A DNA stretch of 39,501 nt, taken from assembly GCA_012520815.1 (NCBI GenBank), contig JAAYNM010000018.1:1-39501 (forward strand), read 5' to 3'. The notes beneath the pieces are model-generated. The model saw only the letters and a program-made list of their open reading frames with translations, was not told the origin of the DNA and ran no database searches. The DNA is from Clostridiales bacterium (GTDB lineage: Bacteria > Bacillota > Clostridia > Lachnospirales > Lachnospiraceae). The first letter of the stretch is position 1, and every line of letters begins with the position of its first letter. Shown piece by piece: positions 1 to 7,916 of the stretch. Made by a program: the position numbers and the translations under genes.

Positions 1-105
1 GGTGTATGGATATTAAATTGGTTGTCAATAACTCAATTTTACCATAAATCAGTGAGGAGTTGTTGTTTTTTTATAAAAGAAATATCCCGTATATATGCGG
101 GTTGT

Positions 106-122
106 GGCGTTTCGAAAACGCC
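106..122 (+). other. Small hairpin upstream of ABC exporter operon
   Basis: A perfect 7-bp inverted repeat (GGCGTTT / AAACGCC) with a 3-base loop. A weaker CCCG/CGGG hairpin precedes it at 86-101. Neither is followed by a clear T run, so a terminator is not supported. The hairpins could structure the 5' leader of the operon that starts near 154. Bases 1-85 hold nothing I recognise. Confidence 0.35.
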
Positions 123-153
123 TAAAAAGACTTAAAAATATGAAAGGAGATAT

Positions 154-285
154 ATGCTAAAAGAAATTGTTATTATCGGATCAGATGATTTAGAGACAAA
201 AGGTATACAGTTAAAAGAAACAGGAAAGGTGAAGGTAATAGATTCGATTTTTGGAAATGAGATTAAAATGATTTATCCAGAATAA
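154..285 (+). CDS. Possible 43-residue peptide ahead of ABC exporter genes
   Basis: A short ORF, too short for most gene callers, starts with ATG 5 bases after a good ribosome binding site (GAAAGGAG) and ends 18 bases before the first permease gene. The product begins MLKEIVIIGSDD and ends MIYPE. It is mixed-charge with slight acidic excess and has no signal peptide or membrane segment. I do not recognise a family. The strong ribosome binding site and tight spacing to the exporter genes suggest translation within the same operon. It could be a leader peptide, a small partner or substrate of the transporter, or the degraded end of a longer gene such as an adaptor. Confidence 0.4.
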   Translation: MLKEIVIIGSDDLETKGIQLKETGKVKVIDSIFGNEIKMIYPE

Positions 286-303
286 GAAGAATAAAGGAAA
301 AGT

Positions 304-1377
304 ATGAAGATAAGAAAATTTAATAGATATCCATTATCAAATACCTTTATGTTTATAGGCTTAATTATCGCATTTATAGCAGTTATTTGTGGTAGTTCGA
401 TTTATACACGTATTGAGATGGAGAATAAGGAAATTAAAAATTTTAGATATAACAATGAAGCAGTAGTTAATTTTTATAGTCAAAGTGAGGAATCACTTAA
501 TTTAAGCGATATTGCAACTTCAAAAGATATTAATGTAGAGATTACATTATTTGCGATGAGTGTTGGAAAATATACACGTGTTGTTGATATAGCATATTCA
601 TATAATGAAGAACCCTCATACATATTAAAGTCAGGAACACTGCCATCAAAAGAGGATATTAACAACGGTAGAAGAGTGGTAAATGTTGGTGAAGATCTAT
701 TGGAAGATGTATATGTAAAAGGTGACACCGAATACATAAAATTTGATGGCATAGAGTATGAAGTTATAGGTTATTTTGGAAGTGAAAACTCTGATGTTCT
801 AGATTCAATAATTTATTTTGTATATGAATGTTTAGATCCATACCACAAAGAAATCCTTTCAAATCAGGATATGCTTGATTTAAGATTTGGAAGTAATTAT
901 AATGATGCAATTGAAGAAGTATCTGCGTTATTTGGAAACATTCCACCAAATGTAGAGTATTCTTTTGAAGACGCAGAAAATTTCTCAAATATGATTAGCA
1001 ATGATCATGAGAAAGATATGTATTTTTTTATGGTGTATGCATTTGCTATTTGTATATGCATAATAATTTCCGAATTATGGATTTGTGAGAGAATGGATGA
1101 GATTGCAATATTAAAGACAGTTGGCCTATCAATAAAAAATATAGTCAAGAGATTGTATGCATCTATCTTAGGCATTATGTGTTTGGCTCTTCTTATCTCT
1201 TATATTGCCGTGTTTGCTTTTTATAGAGTAACGGGTAATGAAGTTGTAAATATGTCAGGATTTGTGCTTGTAGCCGTAATTATGATACTTTCTTCTGTGC
1301 TTGTATTACTTGTACCAATTTTGAAAATCAAAACGATAGAACCTGCAAAATGCATTAATTCGAGAGGTAATTATTGA
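304..1377 (+). CDS. ABC transporter permease, FtsX/MacB type (first of pair)
   Basis: Membrane subunit of an ABC exporter of the MacB/FtsX class. The 357-residue protein has the family layout: one N-terminal membrane helix (about 14-34), a large extracytoplasmic domain (about 35-238), then three helices (about 240-259, 285-307 and 318-340). Between helices 2 and 3 lies the FtsX signature ERMDEIAILKTVG (262-274), the cytoplasmic loop that contacts the ATPase. AAAGGA at 293-298 supports the ATG. The stop overlaps the start of the next permease by one base, so the two are translationally coupled and probably form a heterodimer. The extracellular domain is divergent, so the substrate (peptide, lipoprotein or drug) cannot be told. 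Frequent ATA isoleucine codons suggest more AT-rich coding than in the housekeeping genes downstream. Confidence 0.85.
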   Translation: MKIRKFNRYPLSNTFMFIGLIIAFIAVICGSSIYTRIEMENKEIKNFRYNNEAVVNFYSQSEESLNLSDIATSKDINVEITLFAMSVGKYTRVVDIAYSYNEEPSYILKSGTLPSKEDINNGRRVVNVGEDLLEDVYVKGDTEYIKFDGIEYEVIGYFGSENSDVLDSIIYFVYECLDPYHKEILSNQDMLDLRFGSNYNDAIEEVSALFGNIPPNVEYSFEDAENFSNMISNDHEKDMYFFMVYAFAICICIIISELWICERMDEIAILKTVGLSIKNIVKRLYASILGIMCLALLISYIAVFAFYRVTGNEVVNMSGFVLVAVIMILSSVLVLLVPILKIKTIEPAKCINSRGNY

Positions 1378-2681
1378 TGAAGTTTAAAGATAAATTATTA
1401 ATGGCAATTGATAATATTTGGCGAAGAAAATTAATATTTTTGATTAATACTATACTTGGGATTGTTGCAATTACGCTGCTTGCAATGGTTGTTCATATGT
1501 ATAATAGGACGACTTATACCAATAAAGAAATTAATAGAATTACAGTTCTAAGTGAGGATGAAATTTATTTTCTATCATTAAAAACATTTAATTTTAAAGA
1601 GAATGAAAATCTTATAAACAGAGTTTTGGATTTCTATGAAGAAATAAAGAATATAGAAACTGTTAATTGGTTTGGAACATATGCGATAGATGACTTTTTT
1701 TTAGATAACAAAATAGAAGGACTTGAGGAAATATATAAGAAATATAGTTCAGTCAGTGATTCAATGTTTTCAATGTATCAGCTTTTACCTATACCTATAG
1801 CGGTATACGAGGATAAAGGTATAAATCGCATATCAATGAATATTGAAGAACTAGATATTACAGGAGTAAAAACTGATAGTGATATATCCGAGTTGAACAT
1901 TACTGATGAATACATCGAAGTGTTAGTAGGCTCGGAGCTAAAAGAATATTTTGAGAAAGGGAAGATATATTCCTATCATCAATCAGATGAAAAGGTATCA
2001 ATTAAAGTTGTAGGATATTTACAAGAAGATTCTATATTTTATAAAGAAAATGTTTTAGGAGGAGCACCAGTTTATATCTGCTTAGATGGATATATGGTAT
2101 TTCCAGAAAAATACAATTATGAACTGGATGTATATGGTAGTGCTATTACTAATAATGCAATGATTTATTCACATGATAGTGATATTAAAAATAAGATTGA
2201 AATATTATCACATAAATATAATATTAATGTTGATTTGAATTCCTTGGAGGGTATTATGAAAGATACGCTTAAGGAAAATGTAATGTATCAAAATATAAAA
2301 CTCTTAGTGATATTTATTTTTATACTTACGGTAATTGCTTATAGTGCATCTGGAATAGTAGGAATTCTAACTAGAAAAAATGAAGTAGGGATTTTTTATT
2401 CCTGTGGATTATCTACACAGAATATAATAAGCACAATAGCCATAGAAAATATTATTCAGTTAATAATAGTATATGTGATATCTGCACTTTTTATCTATAC
2501 AAAATTTTTAGAAAGTAATGCTTCGACATTAAGCGCATTAGGAATAGAAAAAGATATTTTTATTAGATATGATTCAATAATATTATTAGCAGTTGTATTT
2601 TCTATATTAATGGTGGTTACAATTTTTCCAGCAATAATACTTAGAATGATGCCAATAGGTAGTATGGTAAACGATAACTGA
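1377..2681 (+). CDS. ABC transporter permease, FtsX/MacB type (second of pair)
   Basis: Second permease subunit, 434 residues from the ATG at 1377 that overlaps the preceding stop (TGATG). A TTG one codon earlier (1374) is possible, but GAGAGG at 1362-1367 is better spaced for the ATG. Layout: helix 1 at about 20-42, an extracytoplasmic domain of some 260 residues, helix 2 at about 308-330, an FtsX-like loop (RKNEVGIFYSCGLS), then helices near 358-374 and 399-422. It is clearly related to, but longer than, its partner. With the ATPase gene that follows 30 bases later it makes a complete three-subunit exporter. No HlyD-like adaptor is present, as is usual for Gram-positive MacB-type systems. 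The substrate is unknown. Confidence 0.85.
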   Translation: MKFKDKLLMAIDNIWRRKLIFLINTILGIVAITLLAMVVHMYNRTTYTNKEINRITVLSEDEIYFLSLKTFNFKENENLINRVLDFYEEIKNIETVNWFGTYAIDDFFLDNKIEGLEEIYKKYSSVSDSMFSMYQLLPIPIAVYEDKGINRISMNIEELDITGVKTDSDISELNITDEYIEVLVGSELKEYFEKGKIYSYHQSDEKVSIKVVGYLQEDSIFYKENVLGGAPVYICLDGYMVFPEKYNYELDVYGSAITNNAMIYSHDSDIKNKIEILSHKYNINVDLNSLEGIMKDTLKENVMYQNIKLLVIFIFILTVIAYSASGIVGILTRKNEVGIFYSCGLSTQNIISTIAIENIIQLIIVYVISALFIYTKFLESNASTLSALGIEKDIFIRYDSIILLAVVFSILMVVTIFPAIILRMMPIGSMVNDN

Positions 2682-2711
2682 TAATAAGTTGCCAAAGGAA
2701 AGAGGAAAACA

Positions 2712-3371
2712 ATGATAAAATTAGAAAACATAACAAAGATATATTCAAATAATAATGAACAAAAAGCATTGGATGATGTTTCGTTACAAATAAATGATGG
2801 AGAGTTCGTTGCTATTATGGGCGAGAGCGGTTCTGGAAAATCCACCCTAATAAATATTATAGGGATGATGGACAAAGAAACTGCAGGAACATATCTATTA
2901 GATGATGTTAACATTTCAGAATTGAACCTATCACAAAGAGAAAAGAAAAGGAGGGAAAATATATCATTTATATTTCAACAATTTGCTCTTGTAAAGAGAT
3001 ATACAATTTATGAGAATGTTGAACTTCCACTAATTGCGAAGGGTGTTCCATCAAAAAAAAGAAAGGTAAAAATCATGGAGGCTCTAAAGGCATTAGGAAT
3101 TGAAGATATTGCAAATAAATATGCTATGAATACCTCTGGTGGGCAGCAACAAAGAGCAGCAATAGCTAGAGCGATAGTTAGTGATAGTAAATACATATTG
3201 GCGGATGAACCAACAGGGGCACTTGATAGTAATAATGGAGAAGAAGTTATGAAACTGTTAGAGGATCTTAATAAATCAGGAAAAACCGTTATTATGGTTA
3301 CACATAATGAAAACCTAGCAAAAAAGGCGGGACGAATAATAAATATTAGTGATGGAAAATTAAGATTTTAA
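2712..3371 (+). CDS. ABC transporter ATP-binding protein, MacB/LolD type
   Basis: Cytoplasmic ATPase that powers the two permeases encoded just upstream. All catalytic motifs are present in 219 residues: Walker A GESGSGKST (37-45), Q-loop in FIFQQF (Q89/Q90), signature TSGGQQQR (141-148), Walker B YILADEP (161-167), D-loop TGALD and switch histidine in VTHN (H198). The length and the GGQQQR signature are typical of the MacB/LolD/FtsE branch. The ribosome binding site (GAAAGAGGAAA) lies just before the ATG. The run of three ABC genes ends here; the next gene has its own likely promoter. Confidence 0.93.
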   Translation: MIKLENITKIYSNNNEQKALDDVSLQINDGEFVAIMGESGSGKSTLINIIGMMDKETAGTYLLDDVNISELNLSQREKKRRENISFIFQQFALVKRYTIYENVELPLIAKGVPSKKRKVKIMEALKALGIEDIANKYAMNTSGGQQQRAAIARAIVSDSKYILADEPTGALDSNNGEEVMKLLEDLNKSGKTVIMVTHNENLAKKAGRIINISDGKLRF

Positions 3372-3381
3372 ATAGGTACAC

Positions 3382-3411
3382 TTGACGAAATATTCCTAAT
3401 TATGTTAATCT
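3382..3411 (+). promoter_or_regulatory. Likely promoter for lipoprotein gene
   Basis: A -35-like TTGACG (3382-3387) is followed 18 bases later by TAATCT (3406-3411), with an extended -10 TG at 3403-3404. It lies directly after the ATPase gene and about 120 bases before the lipoprotein start, so the lipoprotein can be transcribed apart from the exporter. Confidence 0.5.
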
Positions 3412-3533
3412 AAATCATAGATGAACGTTGTTTGTGTTGTTATATACCCCGGACGAGAGGAGGCAAAGAAAGGGGATTAATTTTGTTACTGTAAATAAGA
3501 AAAGGATCGTTTAAAGCGAACAGGAGGAGAAGA

Positions 3534-3995
3534 ATGAAAAGGAAAATTATATGTGTGATACTAGGTTTATCAATTATGAATTTATGTGCGTGTGGAGACA
3601 ATGATAAATCCGAGAGTAAGGATATTGGTAATAATAAGTTGGAAGTATCAGCGACCACGACAAGCGAGACAGAAGAAGATTATACAACTATATCAAATCA
3701 GGGACAAAAGCCAACTGGATATGATAGTAATACAGTTCAGCAGATTTATATAGTATATAATCAAAAGTTATATGTTTCAAAGGATAATAATAAATATGTT
3801 GATGAAAGTGACATTGCATCCATATACCCAGATTTTAAAGTCGTGGCACAGGTAAAAAAGATTTCCAATGAAGAAATACCAGATGAAGATTTGGAGGCGT
3901 CAAGGGTAAATGAAGGTGCAAATGTATATGCAAATAATGATGCTAGTGAATTGCTTATTTATGATGGTTGCGTTATAGAAATGGAATTAAAGTAG
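3534..3995 (+). CDS. Small lipoprotein of unknown function
   Basis: The 153-residue product starts with a lipoprotein signal peptide: a basic MKRK, a hydrophobic stretch, and a lipobox LCAC with the lipidated cysteine at residue 20. The mature part begins with a Ser/Thr/Asp/Glu-rich linker (about 21-65) and continues as a compact domain (IYIVYNQKLYV ... VIEMELK) that I do not recognise. It should be anchored on the outer face of the cytoplasmic membrane. The ribosome binding site AGGAGGAG is strong. It follows a MacB-type exporter and might be its partner or cargo, but it has its own promoter, so this is only a guess from position. A terminator follows directly. Confidence 0.75.
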   Translation: MKRKIICVILGLSIMNLCACGDNDKSESKDIGNNKLEVSATTTSETEEDYTTISNQGQKPTGYDSNTVQQIYIVYNQKLYVSKDNNKYVDESDIASIYPDFKVVAQVKKISNEEIPDEDLEASRVNEGANVYANNDASELLIYDGCVIEMELK

Positions 3996-4010
3996 CAGTA
4001 ATATTATAAA

Positions 4011-4047
4011 AAAATAAGCCAAGGAAATTAATTCCTTGGCTTATTTT
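4011..4047. terminator. Bidirectional terminator between lipoprotein and htpG
   Basis: A perfect 16-bp inverted repeat (4011-4026 and 4032-4047) with a 5-base loop, A-rich on the left arm and T-rich on the right. It can stop the plus-strand lipoprotein transcript and the minus-strand htpG transcript, whose stop codon is 12 bases away. Confidence 0.9.
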
Positions 4048-4058
4048 AATTTAAATAT

Positions 4059-6056
4059 TTACTTACAAAGCATTTCCATAATCGTATTACTTCTTTCAAT
4101 GAACTTAGTCATAGCATCAGGGCTTAACTGTTCATGTCCAATAACAGCTAAATCGTAAAGCTGTTGTGCAATGATAGAAGTGTTTTCATCATCACCGTGG
4201 CTAAGTATATATTGTACAAGCGTATTTTTGGCATTAAGTACGAGAGTAAGAGTAGTACCAAACATACTAGGATCCATTCCTGCCATACCGTACATTTTCA
4301 TCATATCCTGCATACGGCGACTTTCTTCAGATAATGTAACCATTGAAGAAATCTTTTCATCCTTTAGTGATTCAACCTTTACTTCAAGTTTGTCATTGCC
4401 CAGGGCTTTTCTAAAGATTTCAGTAAGTTTTTTAGCATTAGCTTCAAAAACTTCTTTATCTTCTTCTTTTGTTTCTTCTTTGAAAGTATCTGTAAGATCT
4501 GCATCTATACGTTGGAATTTAACACCTTCATTTTTTTGCTCAAGATGTGTAAGGAAAGGCTGGTCAATGTTGTGTTTTAAGATAACTGCATCCATACCTT
4601 GATCTTTAAACATCTTAATGTACTGACCTTGAGTAACTTCATCAGTAATATAAAATACGGTGTTTTCATGCTTTTCCTTGTTTTCTTCAAGACATTCAGG
4701 TAAAGTTAAGTATTTGCCGTCAATATTTTTAAATAAGATATAGTCGGTCATCTTTTCACAGAATTTATCATCTTTTAAGCAACCGAACTTGATAAATGGA
4801 TTGATATCATCCCAGTATTTTTCGTAAGATTCTTTTTCAGTCTTGCACATTCCAGAAAGTTTGTCAGCTACTTTTTTGCTAATATAATCTGAAATTTTCT
4901 TTACAAAACCATCATTTTGAAGAGCACTTCTCGATACGTTAAGTGGTAGGTCAGGACAGTCAATAACACCCTTTAAAAGCATCAAGTATTCAGGAATAAC
5001 TTCCTTGATATTATCAGCGATAAATACCTGATTATTGTATAATTTTATTGTTCCTTCAAGTGTATCATATTCGTTGTTGAATTTAGGGAAGTATAAGATA
5101 CCTTTGAGGTTAAATGGATAGTCCATGTTCAAATGAATCCAAAATAGAGGTTCTTTGAAATCCTTAAACACCTTGGTATAAAATGCTTTGTATTCTTCAT
5201 CTGTACAATCGTTTGGATGTTTTGTCCAAAGTGGAGTAGTTTCATTAAGAGGAACTGGTCTTTTAAGAATCTTAGTCTTTGTAGTTTCTGGAGTAACTAC
5301 AATAGTTTCTTTTGTTCCATCCTCATTTTCCTTTTCCTCAGTTTCTTCAGGTTCTACTATTGTTTCAATAACAGTATCATCTTCAGTAACTTCTTCTGGA
5401 AGAATAGTTTCATATTGAGGTTCAGCAGTCTCATTTACAAGATAAATTTCAGTAGGCATAAATGAGCAGTATTTTGAGATTACTTCCTTGGCTCTATATT
5501 CATTTGCAAATTCAAGACTATCATCATTTAAGAAAAGTGTAATTTTTGTACCACGGATATTGTAGTCGCCATCCTCCATAGTGAATTCAGTACCACCGTC
5601 ACATTCCCAATGAACAGGAGTAGAACCTTCTTTGAATGAAAGAGTATCGATAGTTACTTTGTCAGCTACCATGAAAGCTGAATAAAATCCCAAACCAAAA
5701 TGTCCGATTATTTGATCTTCACTGGTTTTATCCTTGTATTGTGCAAGAAATGCTTCTGCACCAGAAAATGCAATTTGGTTAATGTATTCGTTTACTTCAT
5801 CGCTTGTCATACCGATACCGTTGTCTGTAAATGTAAGGGTTTTATCTTTGCTATTGCAAGAAACTTCTATTTTAAATTTGTTATCATCAGGTATTTGATA
5901 TTCACCCATGATTTCAAGTTTTTTTAACTTTGTAATAGCATCACATCCGTTTGAAATAAGCTCTCTAAAGAAAATATCGTGGTCTGAGTATAACCACTTC
6001 TTAATTATAGGGAAAATGTTTTCGCTGTTAATTGAAAGACTTCCTTTTGTTGCCAT
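4059..6056 (-). CDS. htpG: Hsp90 chaperone HtpG with acidic linker insert
   Basis: ATP-dependent cytoplasmic Hsp90 chaperone. GHKL ATPase motifs lie in the N domain: FFRELISN (29-36, with catalytic Glu32), DNGIGMT (78-84) and GHFGLGFYSAF (118-128). The middle domain carries the LNVSR arginine (R376). A Met-rich C-terminal dimerisation domain ends normally. At 665 residues it is about 40 longer than E. coli HtpG. The excess is a Glu/Thr-rich segment (about 208-262) placed between the N and middle domains, where eukaryotic Hsp90 has its charged linker. The gene is monocistronic, with a consensus promoter and a perfect CIRCE operator upstream, so HrcA control is likely. The start matches the family N terminus and has an AAGGAAG ribosome binding site. 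Confidence 0.96.
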   Translation of the reverse strand: MATKGSLSINSENIFPIIKKWLYSDHDIFFRELISNGCDAITKLKKLEIMGEYQIPDDNKFKIEVSCNSKDKTLTFTDNGIGMTSDEVNEYINQIAFSGAEAFLAQYKDKTSEDQIIGHFGLGFYSAFMVADKVTIDTLSFKEGSTPVHWECDGGTEFTMEDGDYNIRGTKITLFLNDDSLEFANEYRAKEVISKYCSFMPTEIYLVNETAEPQYETILPEEVTEDDTVIETIVEPEETEEKENEDGTKETIVVTPETTKTKILKRPVPLNETTPLWTKHPNDCTDEEYKAFYTKVFKDFKEPLFWIHLNMDYPFNLKGILYFPKFNNEYDTLEGTIKLYNNQVFIADNIKEVIPEYLMLLKGVIDCPDLPLNVSRSALQNDGFVKKISDYISKKVADKLSGMCKTEKESYEKYWDDINPFIKFGCLKDDKFCEKMTDYILFKNIDGKYLTLPECLEENKEKHENTVFYITDEVTQGQYIKMFKDQGMDAVILKHNIDQPFLTHLEQKNEGVKFQRIDADLTDTFKEETKEEDKEVFEANAKKLTEIFRKALGNDKLEVKVESLKDEKISSMVTLSEESRRMQDMMKMYGMAGMDPSMFGTTLTLVLNAKNTLVQYILSHGDDENTSIIAQQLYDLAVIGHEQLSPDAMTKFIERSNTIMEMLCK

Positions 6057-6092
6057 AATAAAAACTTCCTTTCATATTTGAATTTTAAGTAT

Positions 6093-6121
6093 ATTCTAAT
6101 GCTAAAAATAACTATTGTCAA
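6093..6121 (-). promoter_or_regulatory. SigA-type promoter of htpG
   Basis: Read on the minus strand: TTGACA (6116-6121), a 17-base spacer, TAGAAT (6093-6098), about 37 bases before the htpG start. The CIRCE operator lies 7 bases upstream of the -35 box. Confidence 0.85.
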
Positions 6122-6128
6122 GCAAAAA

Positions 6129-6155
6129 TTAGCACTCATTTAAAAAGAGTGCTAA
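6129..6155. promoter_or_regulatory. CIRCE operator (HrcA site) upstream of htpG
   Basis: A perfect CIRCE inverted repeat: TTAGCACTC, 9-base spacer, GAGTGCTAA. HrcA binds this element and represses transcription under non-stress conditions. Here it is upstream of the htpG -35 box rather than over or after the start site, which is unusual. Confidence 0.95.
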
Positions 6156-6236
6156 TAAAGTGCTGTTAATAAAATATATTAAGTAAAGTAGTATTAATAA
6201 GAGAGTACCAATAAGGTGTATCAATAAGAGAGCATT
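6154..6236. repeat. Degenerate tandem repeat of 13-15 bp units
   Basis: About six imperfect units, most starting AATAA, run head to tail from the CIRCE edge to the stop codon of the neighbouring gene: 6154-6167, 6168-6180, 6181-6195, 6196-6209, 6210-6222 and 6223-6236. The two closest copies share AATAAGAGAG. The array fills the whole convergent side of the spacer upstream of htpG. Confidence 0.5.
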
Positions 6237-6714
6237 AACAAATATTATTTAATAACGTTTCAATATATTTATCCCATGCCTTTTCAATGGTTTTATCCAT
6301 AGTAAAAGTATTCATGGAGATAGCAGTAATACAATTTAAAGAATTGTTTTCATATTTAATATTTAAGTATAGACCAGCGATGTCATTCTCGTTGAAGGAA
6401 AGTGCTTCGCTGGATATTATTTTACTAACAATATCTGCGTTCGCTTTAAAAACGAACTTAAAACGGGAAGGTGTGCGCTTACCTTTGATAAGAAAGAAAC
6501 ATATATGTTTAATGGCTCCCCATGACGAAAGGCTGGTGTCTTGCAACTTCTCTAACTCATTCGGTTCGTAGTAAGACTTAATAATATGCCCATCAATATT
6601 GAATGTATTGAAAGTAGTAATTGAGGCCTCTTCAACGAGGAAAAAATCAAAATCTTCCTTAATTAGAAGTTTGCTCATAAAGCTTTTTATATCTGTAATG
6701 TTTATTGAATTCAT
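6235..6714 (-). CDS. DUF5721-like protein of unknown function
   Basis: A 159-residue soluble protein without signal peptide or membrane helix. Its pattern (ITDIKSFMSKLL near the N terminus, FLVEEASITTFNTFNIDG, CFFLIKGKRTPSRFKFVF, then SMNTFTMDKTIEKAWD near the end) fits what I remember of DUF5721, a family common in Lachnospiraceae; I cannot verify this without a search. Function is unknown. It is the last gene of the lepA-hemW operon, 8 bases after hemW, with a ribosome binding site (AGGAGG) overlapping the hemW end. The position suggests co-expression with the translation factor and the heme-related enzyme but does not reveal a role. Confidence 0.75.
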   Translation of the reverse strand: MNSINITDIKSFMSKLLIKEDFDFFLVEEASITTFNTFNIDGHIIKSYYEPNELEKLQDTSLSSWGAIKHICFFLIKGKRTPSRFKFVFKANADIVSKIISSEALSFNENDIAGLYLNIKYENNSLNCITAISMNTFTMDKTIEKAWDKYIETLLNNIC

Positions 6715-6722
6715 ATTTCCTC

Positions 6723-7913
6723 CTAATCTAATAAGAAATCACAAAAGATGGTATTGCTAACGTCAAAACCTGCAGCAGTTAGTTTGATATTGCCGTTATT
6801 AATATTTAATAGATTCATTTTACTATATTTATCAAGAACATTTCCATACACATCAAAAATATCCTTATTAAATGATCTAGAAAATTCGGAAATAGAAATA
6901 CCTGATTCTTTTCTCAGACCTAAAAACATAAACTCCTCCATAGAATCATTTAAGTTAAGAGTTGTTATCTCTCGTTTTAATTTAGAAACATTTCCATCAT
7001 GGTTATCATCAAAGTTTTTATCAAGGAGTAGAAGATACGCGGAAATATTTTCCTCATTTTTATATCGTACATTATCTATGAAGGAGGAAGCTCCCAGTCC
7101 AACACCTAAGTAATCTGTCCTATTCCAGTATGAAAGATTGTGACGACTTGCATAATTAGGTTTTGAATAGTTTGAAATTTCGTATCTTTCATAGCCAGCT
7201 GACAATAGTTTTTCCTTAGTTAGGTAATACATTTCCCTATCAATGTTTTCGTCAGGGAGTATATTCGCATGACCTAAGTTTATATAATCGTATAGAGGGG
7301 TATGCTCCTCTAAAATTAGACTATAGGCTGATATATGTTCCGGATTTAATTCAATAACGGTATCAAGTGTGTTTGATAAAGAATCAAGCGTTTGATAAGG
7401 GAGAGCAGTCATTAAATCAATATTAATATTGTCAAAACCAGCAGTTCTTGCATCTAGAAAACTTTCCTTAAATTGAGTAAAGGAGTGGATTCTTCCAATT
7501 GCCTTTAATTCATTATCGTTGGCACTTTGAAGACCTATGCTTAATCTATTGATTCCACAAGACTTAAAGTCAGAAAGTTTAAGTAAATTGAGCGTGCCAG
7601 GATTACATTCGATAGTTATTTCTGCATTTTCATCAATATAAAAATTATTGCGGACACATTTCATTATTTCAAATATTAAATTGGAATCCAAATAAGAAGG
7701 AGTGCCCCCACCTATAAATATAGTAGAAATATTTCGATTTTCTCCGCCTAATCCATAGATATTGCCCCATGCCAAAATCTCCCTCTTTAGAGAATCTACA
7801 TAGATTCTTTTTGTAGGTTCATCACAGGGGAAAGAAAGAAAATCGCAGTATTTACATTTTGTCATACAAAAGGGGATGTGAATATACATCCCCATAGATT
7901 TTGTTTTATTCAT
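6723..7913 (-). CDS. hemW: Radical SAM protein HemW (heme chaperone-like)
   Basis: Radical SAM protein of the HemW branch, once annotated as oxygen-independent coproporphyrinogen III oxidase but now considered a heme-binding or heme-delivery protein. The 4Fe-4S cluster motif is C16-MTK-C20-KY-C23 followed by Asp-Phe. HemN proper has a fourth nearby Cys (CxxxCxxCxC), so HemW is the better call. SAM-binding GGGTPSYL follows near residue 68, and the C-terminal HemN-like domain (SGISISEFSRSF) is present. The 396-residue length is normal. The start lies only 3 bases after the lepA stop, with an AGGA ribosome binding site inside the lepA end, so the two are co-transcribed, a linkage seen in many Firmicutes. 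Confidence 0.93.
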   Translation of the reverse strand: MNKTKSMGMYIHIPFCMTKCKYCDFLSFPCDEPTKRIYVDSLKREILAWGNIYGLGGENRNISTIFIGGGTPSYLDSNLIFEIMKCVRNNFYIDENAEITIECNPGTLNLLKLSDFKSCGINRLSIGLQSANDNELKAIGRIHSFTQFKESFLDARTAGFDNINIDLMTALPYQTLDSLSNTLDTVIELNPEHISAYSLILEEHTPLYDYINLGHANILPDENIDREMYYLTKEKLLSAGYERYEISNYSKPNYASRHNLSYWNRTDYLGVGLGASSFIDNVRYKNEENISAYLLLLDKNFDDNHDGNVSKLKREITTLNLNDSMEEFMFLGLRKESGISISEFSRSFNKDIFDVYGNVLDKYSKMNLLNINNGNIKLTAAGFDVSNTIFCDFLLD

Positions 7914-7916
7914 ATA

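Noticed and set aside
1-135. Open frame from the window edge that could be the end of an upstream gene
   Set aside because: The 44-codon translation looks like random AT-rich sequence with no family feature, and the segment contains hairpins. A gene end was not supported.
3534-3995. Lipoprotein as the adaptor (HlyD-type) subunit of the upstream ABC exporter
   Set aside because: It is too short, has no coiled-coil hairpin or lipoyl-like domain, and has its own promoter.
5188-5465. Plus-strand ORFs antisense to htpG
   Set aside because: They are Ser/Phe/Val-rich shadows of the Glu/Thr-rich linker codons on the other strand.
6723-7913. Coproporphyrinogen III oxidase HemN
   Set aside because: The cluster motif is CxxxCxxC followed by Asp-Phe instead of CxC, which marks HemW.
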